Below are positions 34,546-43,388 of a stretch of 64,000 nucleotides of DNA, one piece after another. Position 1 is the first letter of the stretch, and each line of letters opens with the position of its first letter. The stretch spans positions 1 to 64,000 of the forward strand of contig JBBPYL010000121.1 of NCBI GenBank assembly GCA_038199935.1, given 5' to 3'. The notes beneath the pieces are model-generated. The model was not told the origin of the DNA. It was given only the letters and a program-made list of their open reading frames with translations, and did not search any database. Source of the stretch: Nocardioides_B sp038199935 (GTDB lineage: Bacteria > Actinomycetota > Actinomycetes > Propionibacteriales > Nocardioidaceae). The translations under genes and the position numbers were made by a program.

Positions 34546-36233
34546 ACGAGATCCAGGTCTGGACGCTGGTCTTCACCGTCATCACGTTCTCGGTCTACAT
34601 CTACATCGCCTACGCCAGCCGGGTGAGCTCGACCTCGGGGTTCTACGTCGCCGGAGGCGGCATCCCCGCTCCGGCCAACGGTGCGGCCATCGCCGCGGAC
34701 TGGATGAGCGCCGCGTCGTTCATCTCGCTGGCCGGCATCATCGCCTTCGCTGGCAACGGGTACGGCGGCTCGGTCTACCTGATGGGCTGGACCGGTGGCT
34801 ACGTGCTGCTGGCCCTGCTGCTGGCGCCGTACCTGCGCAAGTTCGGCAAGTACACGATCCCCGACTTCGTCGGAGACCGGTACTCCGAGAGCGCGCGGAT
34901 GGTCGCCGTCGTCGCGGCGGTGGTCGTCTCCTTCGTCTACGTCGCCGGCCAGATGGCCGGGGTGGGCCTGGTCTTCACCCGCTTCCTCGGGGTGAACACC
35001 ACCACCGGCGTCGTCATCGGCATGACCATCGTCTTCTTCTACGCCGTCCTCGGCGGGATGAAGGGCATCACCTGGACGCAGGTCTCGCAGTACTCCGTGC
35101 TCATCGTGGCCTACCTCATCCCTGCGGTGGCCATCTCGACGAAGGTCACCGGCATCCCGCTGCCCCAGATCGGGTTCGGGCAGATCCTGGCCGAGCTCAA
35201 CGGGCTCCAGGCCGACCTCGGCTTCGCGGCGTACACCGAGGCCTTCACCGGCCTGAACATGCTCAACATGTTCCTGATCACCGCGGCGCTGATGTTCGGG
35301 ACCGCAGGCCTGCCGCACGTGATCGTGCGGTTCTACACCGCCAAGTCGGTGCGGGCGGCGCGCTTCTCGGCGCTCTGGGCGCTCTTCTTCATCGCGCTGC
35401 TCTACACCACGGCCCCCTCGGTGTCGGCCTTCAGCAAGATCAACGTGATCAAGGACCTCTCCGGCACCTCGATCAGCCAGACCCCGGACTGGTTCCAGAC
35501 TTGGAGCAGCGTGGGTCTGGTCTCGGTCAACGACCTCAACGGCAACGGGATGATCGACTACGTCGCCTCGGAGACGGCGAACGAGCTGACCATCAACAAC
35601 GACATCATCGTGCTCGCCGCCCCGGAGATCGCCGGCCTCCCCGCCCCGATCGTCGGGCTGGTCGCCGCCGGTGCCCTCGCGGCGGCGCTGTCCACCGCGT
35701 CGGGCCTGCTGCTGGTCATCTCCTCCTCGGTGGCCAACGACGTCTACTTCAAGAAGATCAACCCGGCCGCCACGGAGGCCAAGCAGCTGCTGGTGGGGCG
35801 GATCGCCATGGGCGGCGCGATCCTCGTCGCCGGCTACCTCGGCATCAACCCCCCCGGCTTCGTGGCACAGGTGGTCGCCTTGGCCTTCGGGTTGGCCGCC
35901 GCGAGCTTCTTCCCGATCCTGGTGCTCGGCATCTTCTGGAAGAACTGCACGGCGGCCGGAGCGACGGCGGGCATGCTCGCCGGGCTCGGCACGACGATGG
36001 CCTACATGCTGTGGACCATCGACATCTACGGCAACGGAGCCGGCTTCTTCGGCATCCTGGAGACCGGGTTCGGCACCATCGGCATGCTGATCAACTTCGC
36101 GGTGACCATCGCGGTCTCGCAGTTCACCACGAAGCCGTCGGCGGTCATGCAGGAGCTGGTCGAGGAGATCCGGTACCCGGGACGATCCGTCCTGGTGGCC
36201 AAGCACGCGGAGGGCGAGCTGCCGCCCGAGTAG
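34542..36233 (+). CDS. Sodium:solute symporter, VC_2705 (ActP-like) subfamily
   Basis: This 563-residue inner-membrane SSF transporter probably takes up a short monocarboxylate such as acetate or pyruvate with sodium. It has about 13 hydrophobic helices. GFYVAGGGIPAPANGAAIAADWMSAASFISLAG (about 31-63) is the SSF signature, and TAGLPHVIVRFYTAKSVRAAR is typical of ActP relatives. ALAAALSTASGLLLVISSSVANDVY marks the conserved helix 8 region. It is encoded 4 bp overlapping with the DUF4212 subunit under a CRP-type site. The exact substrate is not fixed by sequence. Confidence 0.9.
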
Positions 36234-36256
36234 GTCCCACGCGCGGATGCGCCGGG

Positions 36257-37021
36257 CTAAGAGCGGGTGTCGTGCTGCTCGCGAGCGAGCAGTGCGGCCC
36301 CGACGATCCCGGCGCGGTTGCCCAGGGCGCCGGCCACGATCGGCGTCCCGATGTCGATCAGGTGCAGGTAGTGCTTGGACTTCTTGCTGACCCCGCCGCC
36401 GACGACGAAGAGGTCGGGTACGAGGAGGGCTTCCACGGTGCGGTAGTAGACGGTGAGCCGCTCGGCCCACTCCGCCCAGTCGAGGTCCTCGTCCTCCCGC
36501 GCGCTGTTCGCAGCCCGAGACTCCGCGTCGTGACCGTCGATCTCGAGGTGTCCGAGCTCGCTGTTGGGCACCAGCACGCCTTCGTGGACCAAGGCGGTCC
36601 CAATTCCCGTCCCCAGGGTGGTCATCACCACCAGACCCGCCTGGCCCTTGGCCGCGCCGTAGCGTGCCTCGGCGAAACCGGCGGCGTCGGCGTCGTTGAC
36701 CACGTGCACCGAGCGGCCCAGCGCGTCGCTGAACAGGCCGTCGGCGTCGGTGCCGATCCAGGACGGGTCGATGTTGGCGGCAGAGAGGACGGTGCCGCGG
36801 CGTACGACGCTCGGCACCGTGATCCCGACCGGGGCGTCGTCGGGGATGTCCGCGCCGTCGGCGAGCTCGCGCGCCACATCGGCCACCGCCTCCGGGGTGG
36901 CCGGCTTCGGCGTCTCGATGCGGGTGCGGTCGGCGCTGAAGTCTCCCTCGTCGAGGTCCACCCGGGCACCCTTGATGCCGCTTCCGCCGAAGTCGATGCC
37001 GTAGCCGGTGTTCTGGGTCAT
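36257..37021 (-). CDS. ppgK: Polyphosphate glucokinase
   Basis: This ROK-fold sugar kinase phosphorylates glucose with polyphosphate (and usually ATP); 254 residues is the usual length. The N-terminal phosphate loop IDFGGSGIKGA, the catalytic Asp in HVVNDADAAGFAEARYG, TTLGTGIGTALVHEG and ELGHLEIDG are present. The actinobacterial PpgK-specific C-terminal block EWAERLTVYYRTVEALLVPDLFVVGGGVSKKSKHY is also intact. It is convergent with the symporter operon, with a 23-bp gap. Confidence 0.94.
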   Translation of the reverse strand: MTQNTGYGIDFGGSGIKGARVDLDEGDFSADRTRIETPKPATPEAVADVARELADGADIPDDAPVGITVPSVVRRGTVLSAANIDPSWIGTDADGLFSDALGRSVHVVNDADAAGFAEARYGAAKGQAGLVVMTTLGTGIGTALVHEGVLVPNSELGHLEIDGHDAESRAANSAREDEDLDWAEWAERLTVYYRTVEALLVPDLFVVGGGVSKKSKHYLHLIDIGTPIVAGALGNRAGIVGAALLAREQHDTRS

Positions 37022-37053
37022 GACCGGCTCCTACCCGATATGACCGGCGTCAC

Positions 37054-37773
37054 TCACCGGTGACCCGGGACGAGCCCGCGGCGCAGAGCCTCCTGGGCCA
37101 GACGCAGCCGCTTCTGGTTCGGCGGGAGGTCAGTCAGCCCGAACCGGCCGAAGAGCAGGCGCAGGTGCGCCTTCACCGCGTCGACGCTCAGCACGAGCTC
37201 GCGGGCGATGTCGTCGTTGGAGGCGGGGCTGGTGAGCAGGGGGGAGTCGGCCATCGGACGGCACAGCGCGACCAGCACCGCCCGCTGGGCCGAGGTGACC
37301 TCCGCCGCGAGCCGGGCCCCCGACTCGTCGAGACGGGTCTCGTCCCCCGCGGGGGCGTCGTGCACCCGGTAGACCAGCACCGTCTCGCCCACCCGGAGCG
37401 CGTCGCCGTCGCGCAGCCGATGACGCTGTCGGACCCGTTCCCCGTTGACGAATGTGCCGTTGAGGGAGAGCCCGTCGTCGACCACGGTCCACTCGGTGCC
37501 CACGGTGGCCAGCTCGGCGTGCACCCGGGAGGCCCGCGCGTCCCAGGGCAGGGCGATGTCCCCCTCCCGACCCAGGGTGAGCCGTGAGGGCCCCGGGGCC
37601 AGCGGGCGGAGCACCAGGTCGCCGACCTCGTCGCGCAGCACGATGAACGGGTGCTCGCCGCGCAGCGCGGCGAGGACGGCCCCACCCTCGCGCACGGTTA
37701 GCGGTGCGGCCAACCGCGTGGCGGGACTGGCCCGGGGGTTGCTGCTGGGCGGGTCGGGGGACGACTCAGACAT
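37054..37773 (-). CDS. FHA domain protein with C-terminal helix-turn-helix
   Basis: This 239-residue cytoplasmic protein carries an FHA phosphothreonine-binding domain at about 62-150: RLTLGREGDIALPWDARASRVHAEL, then NGTFVNGERV. The C-terminal part (SNDDIARELVLSVDAVKAHLRLLFGRFGL) reads as a LuxR-like DNA-binding helix. The gene begins 8 bp inside the end of the upstream kinase gene, so it was very likely its phosphorylation partner. Because that kinase is broken here, the FHA protein may respond to other kinases. The start is ATG 37773. Confidence 0.83.
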   Translation of the reverse strand: MSESSPDPPSSNPRASPATRLAAPLTVREGGAVLAALRGEHPFIVLRDEVGDLVLRPLAPGPSRLTLGREGDIALPWDARASRVHAELATVGTEWTVVDDGLSLNGTFVNGERVRQRHRLRDGDALRVGETVLVYRVHDAPAGDETRLDESGARLAAEVTSAQRAVLVALCRPMADSPLLTSPASNDDIARELVLSVDAVKAHLRLLFGRFGLTDLPPNQKRLRLAQEALRRGLVPGHR

Positions 37774-39216
37774 CGCGGAGCAGCTCCTGCCAGGTCGCCG
37801 GGCCGACCACCCCGTCGGTGACCAGGCCGTGCTCGCGCTGGAATCCCCGCATCGCGTCCTCCGTGTCCTCGCCGTAGCGTCCGTCGACGGCCAGGTCCTG
37901 GCCCTGCTTGCGCACCAGGAGCTGCGCGGCGCGGACCGAGGCACTCTGCTGCCCTCGGGAGAGCGTACTCACCAGCTCGGACCAGGTCTGGTCGTCGACC
38001 CTGCCGGTCACGTCGAGCCCGCGCAGCGTCTGGAGCCTCTCCACGGACTGCTGGGTGCTCAGCCCGAACCGGCCGTCGACCGCGAGGTCCACGCCACGGT
38101 CGGTGAGCAGCAGCTGGGCCGCCCGGACCGCCAGCCCGCGGTCGCCGCGAGTGAGGTCGGGCCACCGGCTCGTCGCGACGCGCGAGTTCGAGGGGCTGGG
38201 CCCCGACGAGCTGGGGCTGCGGGGGGAGTCTGCTCGTGGCGTCGCGGACGAGTCGGTGTCCGGCCGGGTCCCGAGCAGGAGGCCGACCAGGACGACCGCC
38301 CCCAGGCCGAGGAGGACCAGCAGCACCGCGGCCGTCCTCCGGCCGGTTCGGGGGCGCCCGGCGGTCTCCTCCAGCACGGTGCCGACCGGGACCTCGTTGG
38401 TCGCCTGCGTGGGGTCGGGCGCCGTCCAGGGTGCCGGGCGCGATGAGGTCACAGTTGGGTCGTCCCCCGTACGACGGTGAGGCGCGTTGCCGACCGGCGC
38501 GGCGTCGGTCAGGGCCTGGTGGGCTGCGCCCACGAAGGAGCCGCAGGACTCGAAACGGTCCGCCGGGTGGTGGGCCAGGGCGGCGGAGACCACGGCCAGG
38601 ACGGCATCGAGACCACGCCGTGACCCCTCGGCGGAGTCGCTCCGCGACGCTTGTACGGAGCCTCCAGGCCCAGTCGACTCCGGGGGATCACCCCCACCCG
38701 GCGGTGCGCCGCTGAGCAGGAAGTGCAGCACCCCGGCCAGGGCGTACTGGTCGGCCGCCGGCCCGACGTTGCCGCCGCCTCGCTGCTCCGGGGCGGCGTA
38801 GGCCGGGGTGCCGACCCAGTGTCCGCTGACGGTCACCGACGCGTCGTCACCGGCTCCAGGGCCCGGCCGGTCTCGAGCGGCCCCTCCCGCGTGACGAGCG
38901 TGCGCAGGTCGTCCCCGTCGACCAGGCGCATGACCAGGACCAGAAGTCCGTCGTGCTCGCCGGCGTCGTAGACCGGGACGACGTGCGGGTGCTCTAGGTT
39001 GGCCACCGCCTCGACCTCACGCTGGAAGCGCTGCTCGGTCCCCGGGACGGCGTCGTCGGTGGGCACCAGCTTCACCGCGACGTCGCGGCGCAACCGGAGC
39101 TGGCGCGCGCGGTAGACCGTGCCGCTCGCGCCTCGCCCCAGAGCCTCCCCGAGCAGGCAGCCCAGGATCTCGAGCCCGCTGAGCGGGTCGGGTGGAGCGC
39201 CGTCCCGAGACTCCAT
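37766..39216 (-). pseudogene. Ser/Thr protein kinase with peptidoglycan-binding ectodomain, catalytic core deleted
   Basis: Two reading frames make up one PknB-type kinase. Codons from 39216 give the N-lobe: the glycine loop GRGASGTVY at 27-35, DVAVKLV with the ATP lysine, and HPHVVPVYDAGEHDG. The frame then runs out near 38850 just after GRALEP. The second frame resumes with DDASVTVSGHWVGTPAYAAPEQ, the end of the activation segment, and continues through the C-lobe, a transmembrane helix (VLLVLLGLGAVVLVGLLLG) and two PG_binding_1 modules. The HRD catalytic loop and DFG motif, about 50-60 residues, are missing, and the frames do not match. It is either a decayed gene or an assembly deletion. 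Confidence 0.82.
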
Positions 39217-39299
39217 GCCGGTCACGATAAACGACCGGTGGCCGGTCCCGGCCCCCCCGGGCCGTCCCCCCGCCTCGACCGCGTCGGCGGCCGCGCCGA

Positions 39300-40496
39300 T
39301 CAGTCCGCGTGCCCCAGGTAGCGCCGGGCCAGCTTGGTCACCGCGTGGTAGACACCGTCCTCGGCCGGGGCGAGCGGTCCCGGCACGAAGCCCGGCGAGT
39401 GGATGCCGCGCTGCACCGACTCGCACGCGGACCAGTCCTGACGGTTGGTCAGGTCCCAGAAGTCCACGGCGTACGCCGGGTCGAAATCGGGGCGCGCCAC
39501 CACCGAGGCGGGGAAGGACCAGGAACACTCGATGCGGGTCACCTCGGCCGAGACCGGGAAGAGGACATGGGTCATCACGTAGTCCGGGTGCAGGCTGATC
39601 AGCAGGTTGGGCAGGAGGACGACGTACATGACGCTGCGCTGCTCGGCCTCCCCGAGCGTCGCGATCACGTCGCCGTGACTGACCCCGTCCAACGACATGG
39701 TCTCGACGCCCTCGCGCAGGTCCAGGCTGCCACCGATCCAGTCGCCCTCGGTGCCCACGTTCGCACCGCTGGTCGGTGGCGAGACCCGGCACAGCTCGGG
39801 ATGGATCGAGGGACAGTGGTAGCACTCCTGGTAGTTCTCGATGACGAGCTTCCAGTTGGCGGCGACGTCGTAGGAGTGCGTGGTGACGCGGACGAGATCG
39901 TCGGACGCGTAGGGCGCCACCACCCGGTCCAGGTCGCCGACGTGGGAGGCGAAGGGCGGCGCCGTCCCGGACGGGTCCACGAAGACCCAGCCGCGCCATT
40001 GCGTCACCGACAGCGGCGTCAGCCCGAAGGCGCTCGGGTCGAAGGAGCCGTCCCTGGGGTAGCCCGGCGCGTGCCGCAGATCGCCGGCGTGCGAGTAGGT
40101 CCAGGCGTGGTACGGGCAGGCGATGTGCCGGGTCGCCGACGTCCCCCCGCAGGGCAGCAGCTCGTGACCCCGGTGCCGACAGGCGTTCTCGAAGGCCCGG
40201 AGCTGGCCCTGGTCGTCCACGGTGAGCAGCACCGACGCGTCGCCGGCCGCGACGGCGGACGCCGAGCGTGGCCCCTGGAGCCGGTCGGACCGTCCCACGC
40301 AGACCCAGCCGGAGAACAGCTGCCGCCGCTCCCAGGCCAGCACGTCGGGATCCAGGTAGGCCGCGCGGGGCAGCATCCGGCTCTCCCCGAACGGGGCGAG
40401 GCTCAGCCGGACCTCGTCGAGGTCCAGCGGGGCCGCCGGGTGGTCCGTCCCGACCGGAAGGCCGGCGGCGGCGAGGTGCTCGGTGTCCAGGTCCAT
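39300..40496 (-). CDS. Rieske aromatic-ring/quaternary-amine oxygenase alpha subunit, copy 1
   Basis: This 398-residue terminal oxygenase has a Rieske [2Fe-2S] site at C106-x-H108 and C127-x2-H130. A mononuclear iron site lies in IENYQECYHCPSIHPELC (His227, His232), with a distal acidic residue in DFWDLTNRQDW. Subfamily features (the ENYQECYHC pattern, about 400 residues) resemble glycine-betaine and stachydrine monooxygenases, which oxidatively remove N-methyl groups. ATG 40496 is used; it shares one base with the preceding gene's stop. No ferredoxin or reductase gene is in the cluster. It is last in the operon aminomethyltransferase-flavoprotein-Rieske. Confidence 0.88.
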   Translation of the reverse strand: MDLDTEHLAAAGLPVGTDHPAAPLDLDEVRLSLAPFGESRMLPRAAYLDPDVLAWERRQLFSGWVCVGRSDRLQGPRSASAVAAGDASVLLTVDDQGQLRAFENACRHRGHELLPCGGTSATRHIACPYHAWTYSHAGDLRHAPGYPRDGSFDPSAFGLTPLSVTQWRGWVFVDPSGTAPPFASHVGDLDRVVAPYASDDLVRVTTHSYDVAANWKLVIENYQECYHCPSIHPELCRVSPPTSGANVGTEGDWIGGSLDLREGVETMSLDGVSHGDVIATLGEAEQRSVMYVVLLPNLLISLHPDYVMTHVLFPVSAEVTRIECSWSFPASVVARPDFDPAYAVDFWDLTNRQDWSACESVQRGIHSPGFVPGPLAPAEDGVYHAVTKLARRYLGHAD

Positions 40497-42118
40497 CAGG
40501 CCTCCCGCGCGGCTCGGTCGCGCAAGATCCGCTGTGCCGCGAAGCGGCCGGGTGACCCGATCACGCAGCCGCCTGGGTGGGTGCCGGACCCGCACTGATA
40601 GTACCCCTCGACCGGGGTGGCGTAGTTGGCCCAGCCCGGCGCGGGGCGGAAGACGTACATCTGCGGGGCCAGGAACTCGCCAGCGAAGATGTTGCCCTCG
40701 CTGAGCCCGGTCCGCTCTTCGATGTCCTTGGGCGTGACCACCTCGCGGTGCAGGACAAGGCCCCCGAAGCCGGGGAAGTGCTCCTCGAGCACGGCCTGCG
40801 CGGTGTCGCCGAACCGCTCCCGCTCGGTGTCCCAGTCGCTGCCGCGCAGCTCGTAGGGGGCGTACTGCACGAAGCACGACATGACGTGCTTGCCGGGCGG
40901 CGCCATGTCCGGGTCGACCACCGACTGGATCGCCGCGTCGATGAAGGGCCGCTCGGAGTACCACCCGTACTTGGCGGCGTCGAAGGCCCGTTCGACGTAC
41001 TCGATGGTCGGACCGATGTTGAGGAAGCCGCCGAAGTGGTCGACCGTGTCGGGCAGCGCGGGGAAGCTCGGCAGCCCGTCGAGCGCGAAGTTCACCTTGG
41101 CCGAGACCCCGCGGAACTTCATCCGGTCCACGGCGTCGATCAGGTCGCCGGGCAGGTCACGGGGGTCGAGCAGCTCGGTGAACGTGCGGCGGGGGTCGAG
41201 GGCCGAGACGACGGTGGGAGCCGAGAGCTCGGTGCCGTCCTCGAGGACCACCCCGGTCGCCCGGCCGTCGTGGGTCAGGACCCCGCTCACCGGGGAGTCC
41301 AGACGGACGTCGGCACCGAAGGACTGCGCGGCCCGGGCGAGCACCTGGGTGAACCCCCCGTTGCCGCCCTTGTGGAAGGCCCACGAGCCGAGGTGGCCGT
41401 CGTGCTCGCCGAGCTTGTGGAAGAGCAGCACCAGCCCCGACCCCGGCGACATCGGGCCGAGCTTGGAGCCGATGATGCTCGAGGAGGCGTGGTAGCCCTT
41501 CACCGCCTCGTGCTCGAAGTAGTCCCCGAGGAAGTCCGCGGCGCTGCCGGTCAGCAGCCGGACCACGTCGTGCATCACCCGGCGCTCGACGCCCCCCAGA
41601 TGCTTCAGCAGCCAGGCCACGTCCGCCTGGTCCTCGGCGTCGGAGCCGAAGATCTGGGGCGGTGCGGCGTCGAAGAGCGGTCGGACCGCGCGACGAACCA
41701 GGTCGAGGTCGTGGTCGTAGCGCTCGTAGGCGTCCGCGTCGTGCGGGCTGTGCCGCCGGATCTCCTGCACGTTCTGCGCGTGGTCGTCACCGAGGAGCAG
41801 GTAGTCGCCGTCACCGGTGGGGTGGAACCCCGAGGGCATCATCAGCGGCAGGAAGCCGTGCCGGACCAGGTCGAGCTCGTGGATGATCTCGGGGCGCAGC
41901 AGGCTCAGCGCGTAGGAGAACGTCGTGAACGAGAAGCCGGGAACGATCTCCTCGGTGATCGCCGCACCGCCGACGAGGGAGGCCCGCTCGAGGACGAGGG
42001 TGCGCAGGCCGGCGCGGGCGAGGTACGCCGCGTTGACCAGACCGTTGTGGCCGCCACCGACGACGATCACGTCGTAGGACGTGCTGGCCGTGCTGTCGCG
42101 GGGGTCGGCGGAGGTCAT
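40496..42118 (-). CDS. FAD-dependent oxidoreductase, phytoene-desaturase/PYROXD2-like
   Basis: This 540-residue flavoprotein begins with the dinucleotide-binding fold VIVVGGGHNGLVNAAYLARAGLRTLVLE (about 17-45), followed by GGAAITEEIVPGF. The C-terminal FAD segment (ATPVEGYYQCGSGTHPGG) is characteristic of the PYROXD2 group of the carotenoid-desaturase fold. Substrates of this group are generally unknown; amine or acyl dehydrogenation is possible. ATGA overlap with the aminomethyltransferase and base-sharing with the Rieske gene show a tightly coupled operon. Here it may oxidise a methylated amine or recycle a product of the oxygenase. Confidence 0.85.
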   Translation of the reverse strand: MTSADPRDSTASTSYDVIVVGGGHNGLVNAAYLARAGLRTLVLERASLVGGAAITEEIVPGFSFTTFSYALSLLRPEIIHELDLVRHGFLPLMMPSGFHPTGDGDYLLLGDDHAQNVQEIRRHSPHDADAYERYDHDLDLVRRAVRPLFDAAPPQIFGSDAEDQADVAWLLKHLGGVERRVMHDVVRLLTGSAADFLGDYFEHEAVKGYHASSSIIGSKLGPMSPGSGLVLLFHKLGEHDGHLGSWAFHKGGNGGFTQVLARAAQSFGADVRLDSPVSGVLTHDGRATGVVLEDGTELSAPTVVSALDPRRTFTELLDPRDLPGDLIDAVDRMKFRGVSAKVNFALDGLPSFPALPDTVDHFGGFLNIGPTIEYVERAFDAAKYGWYSERPFIDAAIQSVVDPDMAPPGKHVMSCFVQYAPYELRGSDWDTERERFGDTAQAVLEEHFPGFGGLVLHREVVTPKDIEERTGLSEGNIFAGEFLAPQMYVFRPAPGWANYATPVEGYYQCGSGTHPGGCVIGSPGRFAAQRILRDRAAREA

Positions 42119-43344
42119 GGTCGAGCCACCTTCCGGGGGGAATTGAAGAAGGGTGTGCGGGTGGTCGTCGCGCCCACCGTGGTGGTGCGGTGTTCCAGGG
42201 AGATCTCGAGGCGGAGGGCCGTGCCGGGGGCGGCCAGGCCGGGCTCGACCCGGGCGATCCCGACGTGTCGCTGGAGGACCGGCGAGTAGCACAGGCTGGT
42301 CACGTACCCGACCGGGTCGCCGGTCGGGCGCACGCCCTCGGGGGCGTGCAGCACCGACTCGTACGGCACCCGACGCTCGTTCTTGGCTGGGAAGAGGCCC
42401 GCCTCGCGGTGCAGGCTGTCCCACCCGAGCCAGTCCACGACCACCCCGGTGGTGGCCCACCTCGACGTGGCGTCACGCGGCTCGCCGCGCACCGCCTCCG
42501 AGCCGACGAAGCGCCGGTCGTCCTCGGCCAGCCCGCGCAGCATCCAGCCCAGCCCGAGCTCCCGCGGGGTGACGCAGTCGGCCTCGCTCAGGGCGAGCCG
42601 GCCGTTGTGCCACTCGACGTCGACCAGCGGCAGGCCGGCCTCGATCCGCAGGGTGTCCATCGCCTCCTCGCCGTACGGGCGCAGGGCGTGGGGACGGCCC
42701 GCGGCGAGCACCGCGTCCAGGACGTCGAGGGCGGAGGTGGCCGGGACGACGAGCTCGAAGCCCAGGTCGCCGGTGAAGCCGGTCCGGGAGACGGTGACCT
42801 CGGCGCCGGCGATGGTGGCCCGGCGGTGGGTGAAGAAGGCCAACGAGGTGACCTCGTCCGCGATCCCGGTCAGGCCGGCCAGCACCGCACGGCTGCGCGG
42901 GCCCTGGAGTGCGAGTATCCCGTACTCGTCCGAGACGTCCTCGACCTCGGCCTGCAGCCGTCCGCGGTGGTCGAGCAACCACCCCATCGTCGGCCGGGCG
43001 GTGGTGAGCCACAGCTCGTCGGGCGAGTGGCGCAGCACCACCCCGTCGTCCATCACGTAGCCGCGTTCGTCGCACCAGGCGGTGTACTGCGCCTCCCCGG
43101 GCGCGCAGGCCCGGACGTCGCGGACCAGGACCCGCGAGAGCAGCCGCTCGGCGTCGGGACCGCGCACGACGTACTTGAACAACGGCGAGGTGTCGAAGAG
43201 GCCGACGGCGTTGCGCACGGCGAAGTACTCGTGCTTGGGCGCGTGGGTGTAGCGCAGCGGGGAGAGGTAGCCCTGCCAGTGCGTGAAGAGGCCTTGGTCG
43301 TTCCACGCGCTGAGCCGCTCGTGGAACGGCGTGGTGCGAATCAT
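42115..43344 (-). CDS. Aminomethyltransferase family protein (GcvT/dimethylglycine-demethylase-like)
   Basis: This 409-residue tetrahydrofolate-dependent protein has the GcvT fold. It shows VGLFDTSPLFKYVVRGPDAERLLSRVLVRDV, YGILALQGPRSRAVLAGLTG, SRTGFTGDLGFELVVP and the folate-pocket region EEAMDTLRIEAGLPLVDVEW, followed by the C-terminal barrel domain (PVGYVTSLCYSPVL). Such proteins collect one-carbon units from N-methyl groups as methylene-THF. It is a stand-alone protein without the other glycine-cleavage genes, which supports demethylation over glycine cleavage. It is the first gene of its operon, with a palindromic operator 13 bp upstream. Confidence 0.88.
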   Translation of the reverse strand: MIRTTPFHERLSAWNDQGLFTHWQGYLSPLRYTHAPKHEYFAVRNAVGLFDTSPLFKYVVRGPDAERLLSRVLVRDVRACAPGEAQYTAWCDERGYVMDDGVVLRHSPDELWLTTARPTMGWLLDHRGRLQAEVEDVSDEYGILALQGPRSRAVLAGLTGIADEVTSLAFFTHRRATIAGAEVTVSRTGFTGDLGFELVVPATSALDVLDAVLAAGRPHALRPYGEEAMDTLRIEAGLPLVDVEWHNGRLALSEADCVTPRELGLGWMLRGLAEDDRRFVGSEAVRGEPRDATSRWATTGVVVDWLGWDSLHREAGLFPAKNERRVPYESVLHAPEGVRPTGDPVGYVTSLCYSPVLQRHVGIARVEPGLAAPGTALRLEISLEHRTTTVGATTTRTPFFNSPRKVARP

Positions 43345-43357
43345 CGTCGGCTCCTTA

Positions 43358-43373
43358 CTGACTCACGAGTCAG
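43358..43373. promoter_or_regulatory. Palindromic operator a (TetR regulon candidate)
   Basis: CTGACTCACGAGTCAG is perfectly symmetric except for its two central bases. It lies between the prolyl oligopeptidase stop and the aminomethyltransferase start, 13 bp before the latter. The same pattern occurs at 45310, 51577 and (weaker) 57571. Confidence 0.72.
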
Positions 43374-43388
43374 CCCATCCTGACTCCT

